From: Amycolatopsis pithecellobii
Lineage (GTDB): Bacteria > Actinomycetota > Actinomycetes > Mycobacteriales > Pseudonocardiaceae
NCBI RefSeq assembly: GCF_009707865.1
Contig: NZ_WMBA01000051.1
Span: 1 to 59,349 of the forward strand
Direction of reading: 5' to 3'
Length of the DNA: 59,349 nt
Under the pieces are notes generated by a model. That model was not told the origin of the DNA. It searched no databases and was given only the letters and a program-made list of their open reading frames with translations. This document shows positions 26,078-34,800 of this stretch, piece after piece. The stretch's first letter is position 1. The number at the start of each line of letters is the position of its first letter. Both the position numbers and the translations under genes were made by a program.

Positions 26078-27018
26078 CGCAACCGTGCCTTCGGGCTGAA
26101 ATATCCATAGGAAAGATCGACGAGCAGGTTGACCACAAGGACCGCCAGCGCGGCAATCACCACCACCGCTTGGATGACCGGCATGTCCCGGTCCAGCACG
26201 GCGGTCACCGCGAGGCTACCCAATCCGGGGATGGCGAAGATCTGCTCCACGATCACCGCGCCGCCCAGCAGGTAGGAAAACTGCGAACCGATCACCGTGA
26301 CGACGGGAACGGCCGCGTTCTTCAACGCGTGCTTCAACACCACAGCCGACCGCCGGACGCCTTTCGCCCGCGCCGTGCGGACATAGTCGTTGCCCAGCAC
26401 GCCGACCATCGCCGCCCGCATCTGACGGGCGATCTCGGCGCCAGGGGCCGCCGCCAGGGTCACCGCGGGCAGCAGGATGTGCACCAGCCAGCCACCCGGG
26501 TTCTGGGAAAACGGCACGTAACCGATCGAGGGCAGCAGGTGTGCCTTGACCGAGAACAGCAGGACCAGCAGCAGGCCCAGCCAGAACGCCGGCACCGCGA
26601 CGCCCAATGAGGACAGCGCCGAGATCGCCCTGTCCACGAACCGGCCACGCCAGGTGGCCGCGACGATCCCGAGGCTCAGCCCCACCACGACCGCGACGAA
26701 CGTCGCCGCCACGGCCAGCGCCACCGTGATCGGCAGCCGGCTCGTGATCAGCTCGCTGACCGGGAACGTAGTGAAGATCGACCGGCCGAAATCACCGTGC
26801 AGCGCATTGCCCGCCCAGTGCAGGTACTGCTCGACGACCGGCCGGTCGAGACCGAGGTTGTGCCGGATCAGTTCCACCTGGCCGGGGGTCGGGCTTTCCC
26901 CGGCCAGCCCCACCGCCGGGTCGCCCGGCACCAGGTAGAGGAGGCTGAACGCGATGATGGACACCAGGATGAGCGACGGGATCATCGCGAGGATGCCCCG
27001 GCCGACGAGCCGTACCAT
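26074..27018 (-). CDS. Oligopeptide ABC transporter permease (DppB-like), second system
   Basis: A 314-residue permease of the DppB/OppB type: an N-terminal helix ending YLVPGDPAVG, HNLGLDRPVVEQYLHW and the EAA loop RTARAKGVRRSAVVLKHALKN. It begins 18 bases after the SnoaL-like gene, so the operon reads lipoprotein - SnoaL - B - C - D - F. Confidence 0.94.
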   Translation of the reverse strand: MVRLVGRGILAMIPSLILVSIIAFSLLYLVPGDPAVGLAGESPTPGQVELIRHNLGLDRPVVEQYLHWAGNALHGDFGRSIFTTFPVSELITSRLPITVALAVAATFVAVVVGLSLGIVAATWRGRFVDRAISALSSLGVAVPAFWLGLLLVLLFSVKAHLLPSIGYVPFSQNPGGWLVHILLPAVTLAAAPGAEIARQMRAAMVGVLGNDYVRTARAKGVRRSAVVLKHALKNAAVPVVTVIGSQFSYLLGGAVIVEQIFAIPGLGSLAVTAVLDRDMPVIQAVVVIAALAVLVVNLLVDLSYGYFSPKARLR

Positions 27019-27036
27019 AGTCGATTTCCCTGGCTG

Positions 27037-27498
27037 CTAAAGCACTCCGACAGGAGAGCGCGACGGTTTGTGCTCCGGCCATTCGCGGAAGTGCCGCCGC
27101 GCGAACCGCCAGCCCTGCGGGGTGTTGCGGATGATGTCGTCGTACCAGCCCAGCTGCAACACCATGCCACCGTCGTCGGCGGTGCGCGGGCCGATGAGCT
27201 GTGCGACGAACCGGACTTCTTCGCGGTCGCCGCGGAGTACGACGTTCGACACGTTGTGGAAATGGCTGCGCGGCCCGCCCTGCTCACGCTTTTCCAGCAG
27301 ATACTTCGCCAGTTCCCGCAGCGAACTCTGGCCTTTGAACACCTGCCTCGGGGTGACGAACTCGCCGTCATCGGTGAACGTCGAGACGAAGCCGTCGGCG
27401 TCGTCGGTGTCCAGTGCCCAGTTGTAGACGGCCAGCAGATCCAGGATTTCGAGACGGTCGGCCACGGTGATCTTGTCGCCGGATGATGTCTCTGCCAT
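27037..27498 (-). CDS. SnoaL-like (NTF2-fold) protein, second copy
   Basis: A 153-residue protein with the same fold as the one at 4648: VADRLEILDLLAVYNWALDTDDADGFVSTFTDDGEF at the N-terminus and a sheet segment with DDIIRNTPQGWRFARRHFREW at the C-terminus. The ATG is preceded by AAAGGAA. Unusually it is inserted between a transporter lipoprotein and its permease gene, implying that it handles the imported compound early. The activity (isomerase, dehydratase, hydroxylase-associated) is not predictable. Confidence 0.82.
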   Translation of the reverse strand: MAETSSGDKITVADRLEILDLLAVYNWALDTDDADGFVSTFTDDGEFVTPRQVFKGQSSLRELAKYLLEKREQGGPRSHFHNVSNVVLRGDREEVRFVAQLIGPRTADDGGMVLQLGWYDDIIRNTPQGWRFARRHFREWPEHKPSRSPVGVL

Positions 27499-27521
27499 GC
27501 TCGGGTTCCTTTCCCGTCGCG

Positions 27522-29051
27522 CTACTGCGACTTGCCGACTCCGATGAGCTGCCAGAAATTGGTTGGTGGGACGGTGAATCCGGTGACGCTGCCGTTCATC
27601 ACCCAGGTCGCGGTGTTGCCGTAGAGGGGCACGATCGACAACGGGTGCAGCGAAATCGTGTGCGTGATCCGCTGCAGCACGCTCGTCCGCTGCGCCTGGT
27701 CGTCGATCGTCTGCGCCTGCGCGGCCAGCGCCGTCACGTCCGCGTTGGTCAGGTTCCCGGGGTTGCGGTAGTTGCCGGGCAGGAAGTACGGCATCGCCAG
27801 TGACGGGTCGACGACCGAGTTGCACGGGAAGAACAGCGCCTGCCCCGATTTCTCCTGCCACATCTTGGTGACACCGTCGTTGCCCTGGATGTGCACGAGC
27901 TTCATGTCGATGTTGACGGCCTTGAGATATCCCGCGATCGCTTCGAGTTCCGCCTGCGGTGTCGTGCCGAACATGGCGGAGAACGAAAATCCTCCCGCAT
28001 ATCCGGCTTCCGCGAGCAGCGCCTTGGCTTTCGCCACGTCGTACGGATACGGGTCGGGCGTGGCCTTGTCGAACGCGATGGACGTCGGCGGGAAGATCTG
28101 CGACGTCGGGGTCGCGTTGCCGGCGAGCACGTTCTTCACGATCGTCGGCCGGTCGATGGCGTAGTTGATCGCCTGCCGCACGCGCTCGTCGTTGTACGCC
28201 GGGACGGTCACGTTGTTGACCTGGAAACAGGTGAGGGTGTTCAACGGGGACGCGAGTACGTTGAGCCCGCTCGACTTCGCACTGTCGGCCTGCCCAGTGT
28301 CCAAAATGGCCATATCGAGCTGGCCGCTTCGGACGGCGTTGAGGCGCTGCGCCGAGTTGAGCACGCTGACCTGGACCTTGGCCACCTTGACCGCCGGAGC
28401 GTTCCAGTACCCGTCCCAGCGTTCGACGGTGTAGCCGGTGCCCGGCTGGAAACTCGTCAGCTTCCACGGCCCGGCACCGACCGGGTCGGTGCCGAGATCG
28501 GCCTTGTCCGCCAGCGCCTTCGCGCTGACGATCATTCCGTTGCGGCTGGACAGCAACGGCAGGATCGACACGTCCTTCTTCTTGAGCGTGGCGGTGACGG
28601 TCATCGGGTCGGTCACGGTGACCGACTGGATGTTCGACAGCTCCGCGGCCAGTGTCGAGGTCGGGAAGGTCGCGCCGCGGTTGCGGTCGAGGTTGACCTT
28701 CACGGCCTGGGCGTCCAGCGGCGAACCGTCCTGGAACTTCACCCCGGGCCGCACGTGCATGACCAGGTCGTTGCCCCGGAATTCCCAGGTCTGGACGAGG
28801 TTTCCGGAGATCGAACCGTCAGCGCCCTGGGAAAAAAGCCGGTCGTAGACCATTTCCAGGCCCGGGGTGTCTGTGGTGACGGGTGAAAGGGCGGGGTCCC
28901 ACTGGGTGTTGACGATGGCGAGACCCACCCGCATGGTCGCGTTCGGATCGGGCGCACCACCGCCGGACGCGGTCGTCGAGGCGCAGGCACTGGCGGTGAG
29001 TCCCACCGCGGCTGCCACGGCGCACAGCACCGCACGGCTCTTTGTGATCAC
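27522..29051 (-). CDS. ABC transporter substrate-binding lipoprotein (SBP family 5), second system
   Basis: Predicted 509-residue oligopeptide/dipeptide-type binding lipoprotein. From the GTG start (GGAGG four bases before it) the N-terminus has Lys/Arg, a hydrophobic core and lipobox LTASAC, then a Ser/Gly linker. An ATG seven codons earlier is in frame but has no ribosome-binding sequence. It delivers substrate to the B-C-D-F permease/ATPase set downstream. The two lipoproteins of the island are only distantly alike, so they probably bind different ligands. Confidence 0.93.
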   Translation of the reverse strand: MITKSRAVLCAVAAAVGLTASACASTTASGGGAPDPNATMRVGLAIVNTQWDPALSPVTTDTPGLEMVYDRLFSQGADGSISGNLVQTWEFRGNDLVMHVRPGVKFQDGSPLDAQAVKVNLDRNRGATFPTSTLAAELSNIQSVTVTDPMTVTATLKKKDVSILPLLSSRNGMIVSAKALADKADLGTDPVGAGPWKLTSFQPGTGYTVERWDGYWNAPAVKVAKVQVSVLNSAQRLNAVRSGQLDMAILDTGQADSAKSSGLNVLASPLNTLTCFQVNNVTVPAYNDERVRQAINYAIDRPTIVKNVLAGNATPTSQIFPPTSIAFDKATPDPYPYDVAKAKALLAEAGYAGGFSFSAMFGTTPQAELEAIAGYLKAVNIDMKLVHIQGNDGVTKMWQEKSGQALFFPCNSVVDPSLAMPYFLPGNYRNPGNLTNADVTALAAQAQTIDDQAQRTSVLQRITHTISLHPLSIVPLYGNTATWVMNGSVTGFTVPPTNFWQLIGVGKSQ

Positions 29052-29141
29052 TTGGCCTCCACTGTTCGCCATCCGTCCTCGAAGGACGATTTGGGGTGAC
29101 CGCTGTCGGAGTGGACCTCAGTGAACAGCCGCGCTCATATG

Positions 29142-29164
29142 TTGTCAAGATATATAATCAAATA
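29142..29164. promoter_or_regulatory. AT-rich promoter/operator before second lipoprotein operon
   Basis: TTGTCAAG (29142-29149) and AATCAAATA (29156-29164) are the two ends of the island motif, separated by TATATA and spaced differently from the exact copies. The right part overlaps the stop codon of the LLM gene. It lies about 90-110 bases upstream of the lipoprotein start, so it could be its promoter/operator. Confidence 0.45.
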
Positions 29165-30540
29165 CCTTTGACAAAGGTTGAGCGGCTGGACGCCCGGTCC
29201 GGCCGGCCGGCATCATCACGCCCGGCCGGACCCGGCACGTCGAGCCCCAGGTGTTCCCGCAAGGTCGTTCCGGCGTACTCGGCGCGGAAATACCCGCGCT
29301 CACGCAAAATCGGCACCAGTTCCCCGGTGATCGCGTCAAGTCCTCCCGGCAGATGCGGCACGAGCAGGTTGAACCCGTCGGCCGCACCGCCGTCGAACCA
29401 TTCGATCATCTCCTCGGCGACCTGCCCGGCCGTCCCGATCACCGGGTGATGACCGGCCGCCCTGGCGCGGTACCGCAGCAACTCGCGAATCGTGTACCGC
29501 TCGTGCACGGCAAGCCGGTAAAGAATCTCGTACCGGGTGCGTCCCCCGTCGAACTCTTCCGGTGGTTTCAGCAACTCCACCGGGAGCGGGCCGTCCGGGT
29601 CGCGATCGGCGAGACCGAGATCCCCGAGCACCCATTCCAGCGCCCGCACCGCGGACGGATAGTCGATGGCGTCGGCGATCTCGTCGGCCAGTTCCCGTGC
29701 GGCGCGTTCGCTCGGGCCGATGATCGGCATGAGGCCCGGCAAGACCTTGACCGAACCGGGATCGCGGCCCCGCACACGAACCCGGCCGCGGAAGGTCTCC
29801 CGGAAACGCCGCGCCGAAGCCAGATCCGGTTGCGCGGTGAAGATGACGTCACCGAACGTCGACCCGAACGCCATCCCGGCCTCGGACGAACCGGCCTGCG
29901 CGAAAACCGGGCGCCCCTGCGGGGAACGCGGGATGTTGAGCGGTCCGGCCACCTGGTAGTAAGGACCGGCGTGGTCGATGCGGTGGATCCGGTCCGCCCT
30001 TGCCCAGGTGCCGCCCGCCCGGTCGTTGACGACGGCGTCGGCATCCCAGCTGTCCCACAGCGCGCACACGACCTCGAGGTATTCGGTCGCGCGCGCGTAA
30101 CGCTCGTCGTGCGGTTCACGGTCGCGGCCGAACTGTTCTCCGCCACCGTAGGACGTCACGATGTTCCAGCCCGCCCTGCCGCCGGAAAGATGGTCCAGCG
30201 AGGCGAAATACCGGGCCAGGTTGTAGGGTTCGGTGTACGAAGTGGACACCGTCCCGATGAGACCGATGCGCTCGGTCAGCCCCGCCAGCGCGGCGAGCGT
30301 CGTGATCGGCTCCAGCGGATGCATCCGTGGGTGCTTGCCGAAATCGTTGTCGTGCCAGCCGAGAAGGTCGGCGATGAACACCGCGTCGAGTTTCGCGTCC
30401 TCGGCCTGCCGCACGATTTCGGCGGTACGGCCCAGTGTGGTCAGCTCCTCGACACGGCTGTCCGGGCGCCGCCATGCGCCGGCGTGGTATCCCGCGACCG
30501 ACAGGAACAGGTTCAGGCACATCTGAGGAGAATCCGGCAT
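29158..30540 (-). CDS. Flavin-dependent LLM monooxygenase (NtaA/SnaA/DszA family)
   Basis: A 460-residue reduced-FMN-dependent monooxygenase of the nitrilotriacetate/dibenzothiophene-sulfone monooxygenase family. Visible: LFLSVAGYHAGAWRRPDS at the N-terminus, SLDHLSGGRAGWNIVTS (flavin-binding), IPRSPQGRPVFAQAGSSEAG and DGFNL. It needs a separate flavin reductase, which I do not see in the window. Substrates of the family are C-N, C-S or ring-opening oxygenations. GGAGG is five bases before the chosen ATG. It is divergent from the M20 peptidase with an exact operator repeat between them. Confidence 0.92.
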   Translation of the reverse strand: MPDSPQMCLNLFLSVAGYHAGAWRRPDSRVEELTTLGRTAEIVRQAEDAKLDAVFIADLLGWHDNDFGKHPRMHPLEPITTLAALAGLTERIGLIGTVSTSYTEPYNLARYFASLDHLSGGRAGWNIVTSYGGGEQFGRDREPHDERYARATEYLEVVCALWDSWDADAVVNDRAGGTWARADRIHRIDHAGPYYQVAGPLNIPRSPQGRPVFAQAGSSEAGMAFGSTFGDVIFTAQPDLASARRFRETFRGRVRVRGRDPGSVKVLPGLMPIIGPSERAARELADEIADAIDYPSAVRALEWVLGDLGLADRDPDGPLPVELLKPPEEFDGGRTRYEILYRLAVHERYTIRELLRYRARAAGHHPVIGTAGQVAEEMIEWFDGGAADGFNLLVPHLPGGLDAITGELVPILRERGYFRAEYAGTTLREHLGLDVPGPAGRDDAGRPDRASSRSTFVKGI

Positions 30541-30554
30541 CATCGCCTCCCACA

Positions 30555-30573
30555 CTTGACAATAAATCAAATA
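30555..30573. promoter_or_regulatory. Putative GntR operator, exact repeat copy 2
   Basis: CTTGACAATAAATCAAATA, the exact reverse complement of 21364-21382. It is 15 bases from the LLM start and 36 from the peptidase GTG, in a 68-base divergent promoter region. TTGACA could also serve as a -35 element for the rightward gene, so binding would block transcription. Confidence 0.7.
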
Positions 30574-30608
30574 TTGGGCACGGTAAAGGCCCGCTGAGGG
30601 GAGGCAGA

Positions 30609-31769
30609 GTGAGCGAACAACCGGGCTCGGCCACGTGGTTGAGCCGGCTGGTGTCCATCCCGAGCGTCAACCCCGCGCACGCGGGGCCGCGGTCCGGCGC
30701 CGGGGGCGAGGCCGCGATCAGCGCCGCCGTGGCAGGCTGGGCCGAGGAGCTGGGTGCCGAGTGGGTACGAACCCACGGCGAAACCGAGCGGCGCAACGTC
30801 TACGCGTTCTTCCCCGGCCGGTCCCGCCGGCTGCTGGCCCTCGATGTCCACTTCGACACGGTCGGTGTCGAGCAGATGACCGAAGATCCCTTCTCCGGCG
30901 CCATTTCCGGCGGCCGGGTCTGGGGCCGTGGCGCGGTGGACGCCAAGCCGATGCTGGCCGCGGCGCTGGCGATGCTCGAGCAGTTCGCCGCCGACGGCAT
31001 CCGGCCCGAGCGTGACTTCCTGCTCGTCGGCACGATCGCGGAGGAGTCCGGCGGTTTCCGCGGCGCAGAGCTGTTCGCCGAATGGGTCCGCGAGAACTCC
31101 TTGCCCCTCAGCGAACTTCTCATCGCGGAACCGACGGCGGGCGCCCCGGTCTTCGGCCATCAGGGCGGGGTCGGCGTCGAGTTCGTCATCGAAGGGCGCA
31201 CGGCGCACTCATCACGGCCCGAGGTGGGCGCCAACGCCATCGACGCCGCCGCGGACATCGTGACGGCCATCCGCACCGAACACGGCCGGCTTCGCCAGGC
31301 CACCGCCGGCGCGTTACTCGGGCCGGCCAGTGTGTCCACAGTGGAAATCTCCGGCGGCGGGGTGCGGAACATGGTGCCGGGCAAGTGTTCGGTGTTCGCC
31401 ACGCGGCGGCTGACCGACCACGAAACCATGCAGCAGGCGGCGGACGAGCTCATCGCGATCGCCCGCGCCGCTTCCCCGTTGCCGTTCACGACGACCGTCG
31501 GCCGCGGCGGCAACCCGTTCCTGACCTCGGCGGACGATCCGCTGGTACGGCGCCTCGCCGAGCTGTCCGGCCGCAAGCCCGGGGTTTCTTCCTTGGGTAC
31601 CAACGCGTTCCGCTACGAGGGGCTGGCCGCGCACACGGCGGTCTTCGGTCCCGGCTCCCCCGATCAGGCGCACGCGCCGCAAGAATGGTGCGAGATCGGC
31701 GAACTCGAAAAAGCGCGGGCGGTGCTGACGGAGTACCTGCTCACCCCGGTCGAAGACAGTCCACAGTGA
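30609..31769 (+). CDS. M20 family metallopeptidase/deacylase
   Basis: A 386-residue di-zinc hydrolase of the M20 (ArgE/DapE/CPG2) family. Ligands: His81 and Asp83 (DVHFDT), bridging Asp111 (GRGAVDAKPM), Glu145/146 (AEESGG) and a late His in DQAHAP; the dimerisation domain carries HSSRPEVGANAI. It hydrolyses an amide bond, releasing an amino acid from an N-acyl conjugate or peptide. The GTG was chosen for GGGGAGG four bases before it. It forms a two-gene unit with the threonine-aldolase-like gene 16 bases downstream. Confidence 0.92.
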   Translation: MSEQPGSATWLSRLVSIPSVNPAHAGPRSGAGGEAAISAAVAGWAEELGAEWVRTHGETERRNVYAFFPGRSRRLLALDVHFDTVGVEQMTEDPFSGAISGGRVWGRGAVDAKPMLAAALAMLEQFAADGIRPERDFLLVGTIAEESGGFRGAELFAEWVRENSLPLSELLIAEPTAGAPVFGHQGGVGVEFVIEGRTAHSSRPEVGANAIDAAADIVTAIRTEHGRLRQATAGALLGPASVSTVEISGGGVRNMVPGKCSVFATRRLTDHETMQQAADELIAIARAASPLPFTTTVGRGGNPFLTSADDPLVRRLAELSGRKPGVSSLGTNAFRYEGLAAHTAVFGPGSPDQAHAPQEWCEIGELEKARAVLTEYLLTPVEDSPQ

Positions 31770-31785
31770 ACCGAAAGGGCCGCCG

Positions 31786-32847
31786 GTGATCCCCATCCCC
31801 ACCGATCTTCCGCTCAAGGTCGACCTCTACAGCGACACCCTGACCAGACCGAGCGACGAGATGCGCGAAGTCATGGCCGCCGCCGCGGTCGGAGACGAAC
31901 AAAAGGGCGAGGACCCGTCGACCAACGAGCTGCTGGATCTGGTCAAAGCGTTGCTGGGCAAGGAAGAAGCCGTGTTCCTGCCGTCCGGGACGATGTGCAA
32001 CGAAATCGCCTTCGCGGCGCATTGCCGGCCGGGTGACGAGATCCTGCTCGACGAGAAATCGCATGCGCTGCAGTACGAAGGCGGCGGTCCCGCCGCGCTG
32101 GCCGGTGCGCTGGTGCGACCACTGCCCGGCGAGCGAGGGGTTTTCACCGCGCGGCAACTGGAAGGCGCGATCAAACCCGTCAGCCGGTACACGCCGCGCA
32201 CCCGGCTGGTCTCCGTCGAGCAGCCGTCCGTGGGTGCGGCCGGGCACTGCTGGACCCTGCCGGAAATCCGCGACGTCACCGAGGCGGCGCACCGGCACGG
32301 GCTGCGGACCCATCTCGACGGGGCGCGGCTGTTCAACGCGGTGGTGGCGACGGGAACGAGCGCACGGGAGTTCGCGGACGGGTTCGACTCGGCGTGGATC
32401 GACCTGAGCAAGGGCCTCGGCGCGCCGTTCGGCGGGGTGCTGGCCGGGGACCGCGAGTTCATCACGGAGGCGTGGCGGCTGAAACAACGCTGGGGCGGTG
32501 CCATGCGCCAGTCCGGCATCATGGCGGCGGCGGGCACCTTTGCGTTGCGGCACAACATCGACCGGCTCGCCGAGGACCATGAGAACGCCCGTGTGCTGGC
32601 GGACAGGCTGGCCGCCAGCACGCGGATCTCGGTCGATCCCATTGAGGTCGAGACGAACATCGTTCTTTTTGATCTCGTGCACACCGAGATGAGTGCCATG
32701 GAACTCAACGAGCGGCTGATCAAAGAAGCCGGCGTGCGGGTCAGCGCCTTCGGCCCGTCCACTGTCCGGGCCGTCACGCATCTCGACGTGTCCACACCGG
32801 ACATCCTCTACGCGGCGGACGCCATCGCCGGGATTCTGGCCGCCTGA
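31786..32847 (+). CDS. Low-specificity threonine aldolase-like PLP enzyme
   Basis: A 353-residue fold-type I PLP enzyme of the threonine/phenylserine aldolase family, which splits beta-hydroxy-alpha-amino acids into glycine and an aldehyde. Lys209 (DLSKGLGAPFGG) is the Schiff-base lysine, Asp178 and Arg181 (HLDGARL) hold PLP, and His93 (KSHALQYE) is the stacking/catalytic His. Start GTG with AAAGGG upstream. Together with the M20 hydrolase it suggests release of a beta-hydroxy amino acid and its cleavage, with the aldehyde passed to the dehydrogenase at 17308. Decarboxylase or lyase activity on another amino acid remains possible. Confidence 0.9.
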   Translation: MIPIPTDLPLKVDLYSDTLTRPSDEMREVMAAAAVGDEQKGEDPSTNELLDLVKALLGKEEAVFLPSGTMCNEIAFAAHCRPGDEILLDEKSHALQYEGGGPAALAGALVRPLPGERGVFTARQLEGAIKPVSRYTPRTRLVSVEQPSVGAAGHCWTLPEIRDVTEAAHRHGLRTHLDGARLFNAVVATGTSAREFADGFDSAWIDLSKGLGAPFGGVLAGDREFITEAWRLKQRWGGAMRQSGIMAAAGTFALRHNIDRLAEDHENARVLADRLAASTRISVDPIEVETNIVLFDLVHTEMSAMELNERLIKEAGVRVSAFGPSTVRAVTHLDVSTPDILYAADAIAGILAA

Positions 32848-32854
32848 GCCGCCG

Positions 32855-34294
32855 TCAGCCCCCGGTCCACTCCCCCAGCGCGTCGCGCCATGCCCCGCCC
32901 GCCGACGGCCCGGCCCAGGCGATGTAGCCGTCGGGCCGGACAAGGACGGCGGGGCCGTCGTCGGTGCGCTCCGCGTGCCGCAGACCCGGCGCCTCGGGCC
33001 GGGCCGCGGCCCGCTCGCGGATCAACACGAAACCCGGCGCGCGTTGCACCACCGTCAATCTCTCGCCGGCGAGCGGGATTTCGGTGGCGCGGGTCCCGAC
33101 GAGCGCGTGTTGCCCGCCGCGGCGCCGGTACCGCAGCCCCGTCCCGGCGAAGCTGCCGGCGATCGCGTCACGCACCGCCGGGATGCGCGCAAGTCGCGGT
33201 GCGACGACGTCACGCAGCCCCCGCGCGACACGCGGATTCAGTGTGACGGCGCGGGCGATGAGCCCCGATTGCCGCAGCACCCGCCTGCCGATCGGATGGC
33301 GTTCCGCGTGATACGTGCCGAGCACGGATTCCGGGGCGCCATCGAGCACGGCGGCGAGCTTCCACGCGAGATTGGCCGCGTCCTGGATACCGGTGTTCAT
33401 GCCTTGCCCGCCCATCGGCGAATGCACGTGCGCGGCGTCGCCGGCGAAGAACACCCGGCCGTGCCGGTAACGCTGGATCTGCCGCTCGTCCGAATGAAAC
33501 CGTGACAGGGAACCGATTTCCCGCACCCCGAGATCGGCGCCCATCGCCCGGCCCAGCACGTCGATCACCTCGGACGGCTCGGCGGCGACGCTGTCGGGGA
33601 CCTGGTGGCCGCGGTCCCACACCATTGTCCGGTACCAGGAACCGTCCGGCTCGTCCCGGCCATACGGGGCCAGGAAAGCGAATTCCCGGCGTGTGCTGCC
33701 GAGCCTGAGTCCGCCGCCGGGACCGTTACGCAGCTTGACATCGGCGAGCACGACCGACGACAACATCGTCTTCCCCGGGAAGTCGATGCCCAGCAGGCCG
33801 CGAACCGTGCTGTGCGCACCGTCCGCGGCGACGACGTAATCCGCCCGCCACGTGCTGCGCTGCCCTGGATCGTCCTTCGACCGCGCGGTGACGGTCACGC
33901 CGCCGGAATCCTGATGCAGCGCAACGACTTCCATCCCACGCTGGATGTCGGCGCCCTGCTCCTTCGCGTACTCCCCGAGCGCAGTGTCCACTTTGGTCTG
34001 TGGCGTGACCATGACGTACCGGTACCGCGAACGCAGCTGCCGCAGGTCGATCCGCGCACCCCCGAAGATCGAGACGGTCGGGGCCCGGTTCGCGCCCGCG
34101 AGCAGATCGTCGGCAAGACCCCGGGCATCGAGCACTTCGAGCGTGCGCGCCATGGTCGCGAACGCACGGCTCGACGGGTGGATCTCCGGCCGGCGTTCGA
34201 GGACGGTGACCGACCGGCCGGCGCGGGCCAGATCGCCCGCCGCCGTCATGCCGGTCGGCCCGCCACCCACGACGACGACGTCCGTGACGTTCAC
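32855..34294 (-). CDS. FAD-dependent aromatic hydroxylase (class A monooxygenase)
   Basis: A 479-residue flavoprotein monooxygenase of the p-hydroxybenzoate hydroxylase/PheA-MhpA type: GGGPTGMTAA (ADP binding), VVAADGAHSTVRG (DG motif), FFAGDAAHVHSPMGGQGMNTGIQDA (GD motif) and a thioredoxin-like C-terminal domain ending LVRPDGYIAWAG. It inserts one oxygen atom from O2 using NAD(P)H. The GTG lies in a GTGA overlap with the small upstream gene. The pair is probably repressed by the divergent TetR at 34801. Substrate unknown; polyketide-tailoring or aromatic-degradation roles are both possible. Confidence 0.92.
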   Translation of the reverse strand: MNVTDVVVVGGGPTGMTAAGDLARAGRSVTVLERRPEIHPSSRAFATMARTLEVLDARGLADDLLAGANRAPTVSIFGGARIDLRQLRSRYRYVMVTPQTKVDTALGEYAKEQGADIQRGMEVVALHQDSGGVTVTARSKDDPGQRSTWRADYVVAADGAHSTVRGLLGIDFPGKTMLSSVVLADVKLRNGPGGGLRLGSTRREFAFLAPYGRDEPDGSWYRTMVWDRGHQVPDSVAAEPSEVIDVLGRAMGADLGVREIGSLSRFHSDERQIQRYRHGRVFFAGDAAHVHSPMGGQGMNTGIQDAANLAWKLAAVLDGAPESVLGTYHAERHPIGRRVLRQSGLIARAVTLNPRVARGLRDVVAPRLARIPAVRDAIAGSFAGTGLRYRRRGGQHALVGTRATEIPLAGERLTVVQRAPGFVLIRERAAARPEAPGLRHAERTDDGPAVLVRPDGYIAWAGPSAGGAWRDALGEWTGG

Positions 34295-34704
34295 CGTGCC
34301 GGGGTGGCGTTGCCGGGCTGGGGGTACCAGCGCCGGACGTCGCGCGGCGTCGATTGGGGCGCGAAGTTGAACACGAACCGGCAGCCGGGCTGCGTGCGGT
34401 GCGCGTCGTTGACGATCGACTCGAACAGCTCGGTGTGCTCCGCGACGAGCCGGATTCCCGCGCCGATCAGCACGGCGTCATAACGCCTGGCTTCCAGCCA
34501 TTTCCGGGCTTTCGCGGCACCGGCCTCGCCGAAGCCGATCAGGCAGTTGTCGACCTCGTACCCCGCCGCTTGCAGCCCGGCGACGTTGTGGTCATTGGCC
34601 TTGCGCAGTTTTTCCTTGGTGAGCCCGGGAAACTGCCGGAACGCGGGCGAGGAGTAATCGATGGCGTCGGCATCCAGTCCTATTTGGATGACGGTCACGG
34701 TCAT
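34291..34704 (-). CDS. Conserved hypothetical protein coupled to FAD hydroxylase
   Basis: A 137-residue protein with no domain that I can name. The pattern MTVTVIQIGLD...GYEVDNCLIGFGE...RRYDAVLIGAGIR suggests a small alternating alpha/beta Rossmann-like fold, and FVFNFAP lies near the C-terminus. The ATG has AGGAG six bases before it; the longer frame would start inside the operator region. It is first in a two-gene operon with the hydroxylase and may modify regulation or the substrate. Confidence 0.8.
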   Translation of the reverse strand: MTVTVIQIGLDADAIDYSSPAFRQFPGLTKEKLRKANDHNVAGLQAAGYEVDNCLIGFGEAGAAKARKWLEARRYDAVLIGAGIRLVAEHTELFESIVNDAHRTQPGCRFVFNFAPQSTPRDVRRWYPQPGNATPAR

Positions 34705-34729
34705 GGTGCTCTCCTTCCGGGCCAGCCTT

Positions 34730-34745
34730 GTCAACGGCTGTTGAC
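34730..34745. promoter_or_regulatory. TetR operator, copy 1
   Basis: GTCAACGGCTGTTGAC, inverted repeat with 6-bp arms, 25 bases upstream of the hypothetical/hydroxylase operon. It differs from copy 2 (34773-34788) only in two central bases; centres are 43 bases apart, about four helical turns, so dimers would sit on the same DNA face. Confidence 0.75.
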
Positions 34746-34772
34746 TTCAACATAGGACCGCGCGCGTGCCAT

Positions 34773-34788
34773 GTCAACGGACGTTGAC
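34773..34788. promoter_or_regulatory. TetR operator, copy 2
   Basis: GTCAACGGACGTTGAC, 7-bp arms with a 2-base centre, 12 bases before the TetR ATG. It probably mediates autorepression; with copy 1 it controls both divergent transcripts. Confidence 0.75.
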
Positions 34789-34800
34789 TAGACTGACGTC

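Noticed and set aside
29164..29177. 13-bp palindrome CCTTTGACAAAGG as another operator
   Set aside because: It lies in the last codons of the LLM gene and does not match the TTGA-N7-TCAA pattern; chance is more likely.
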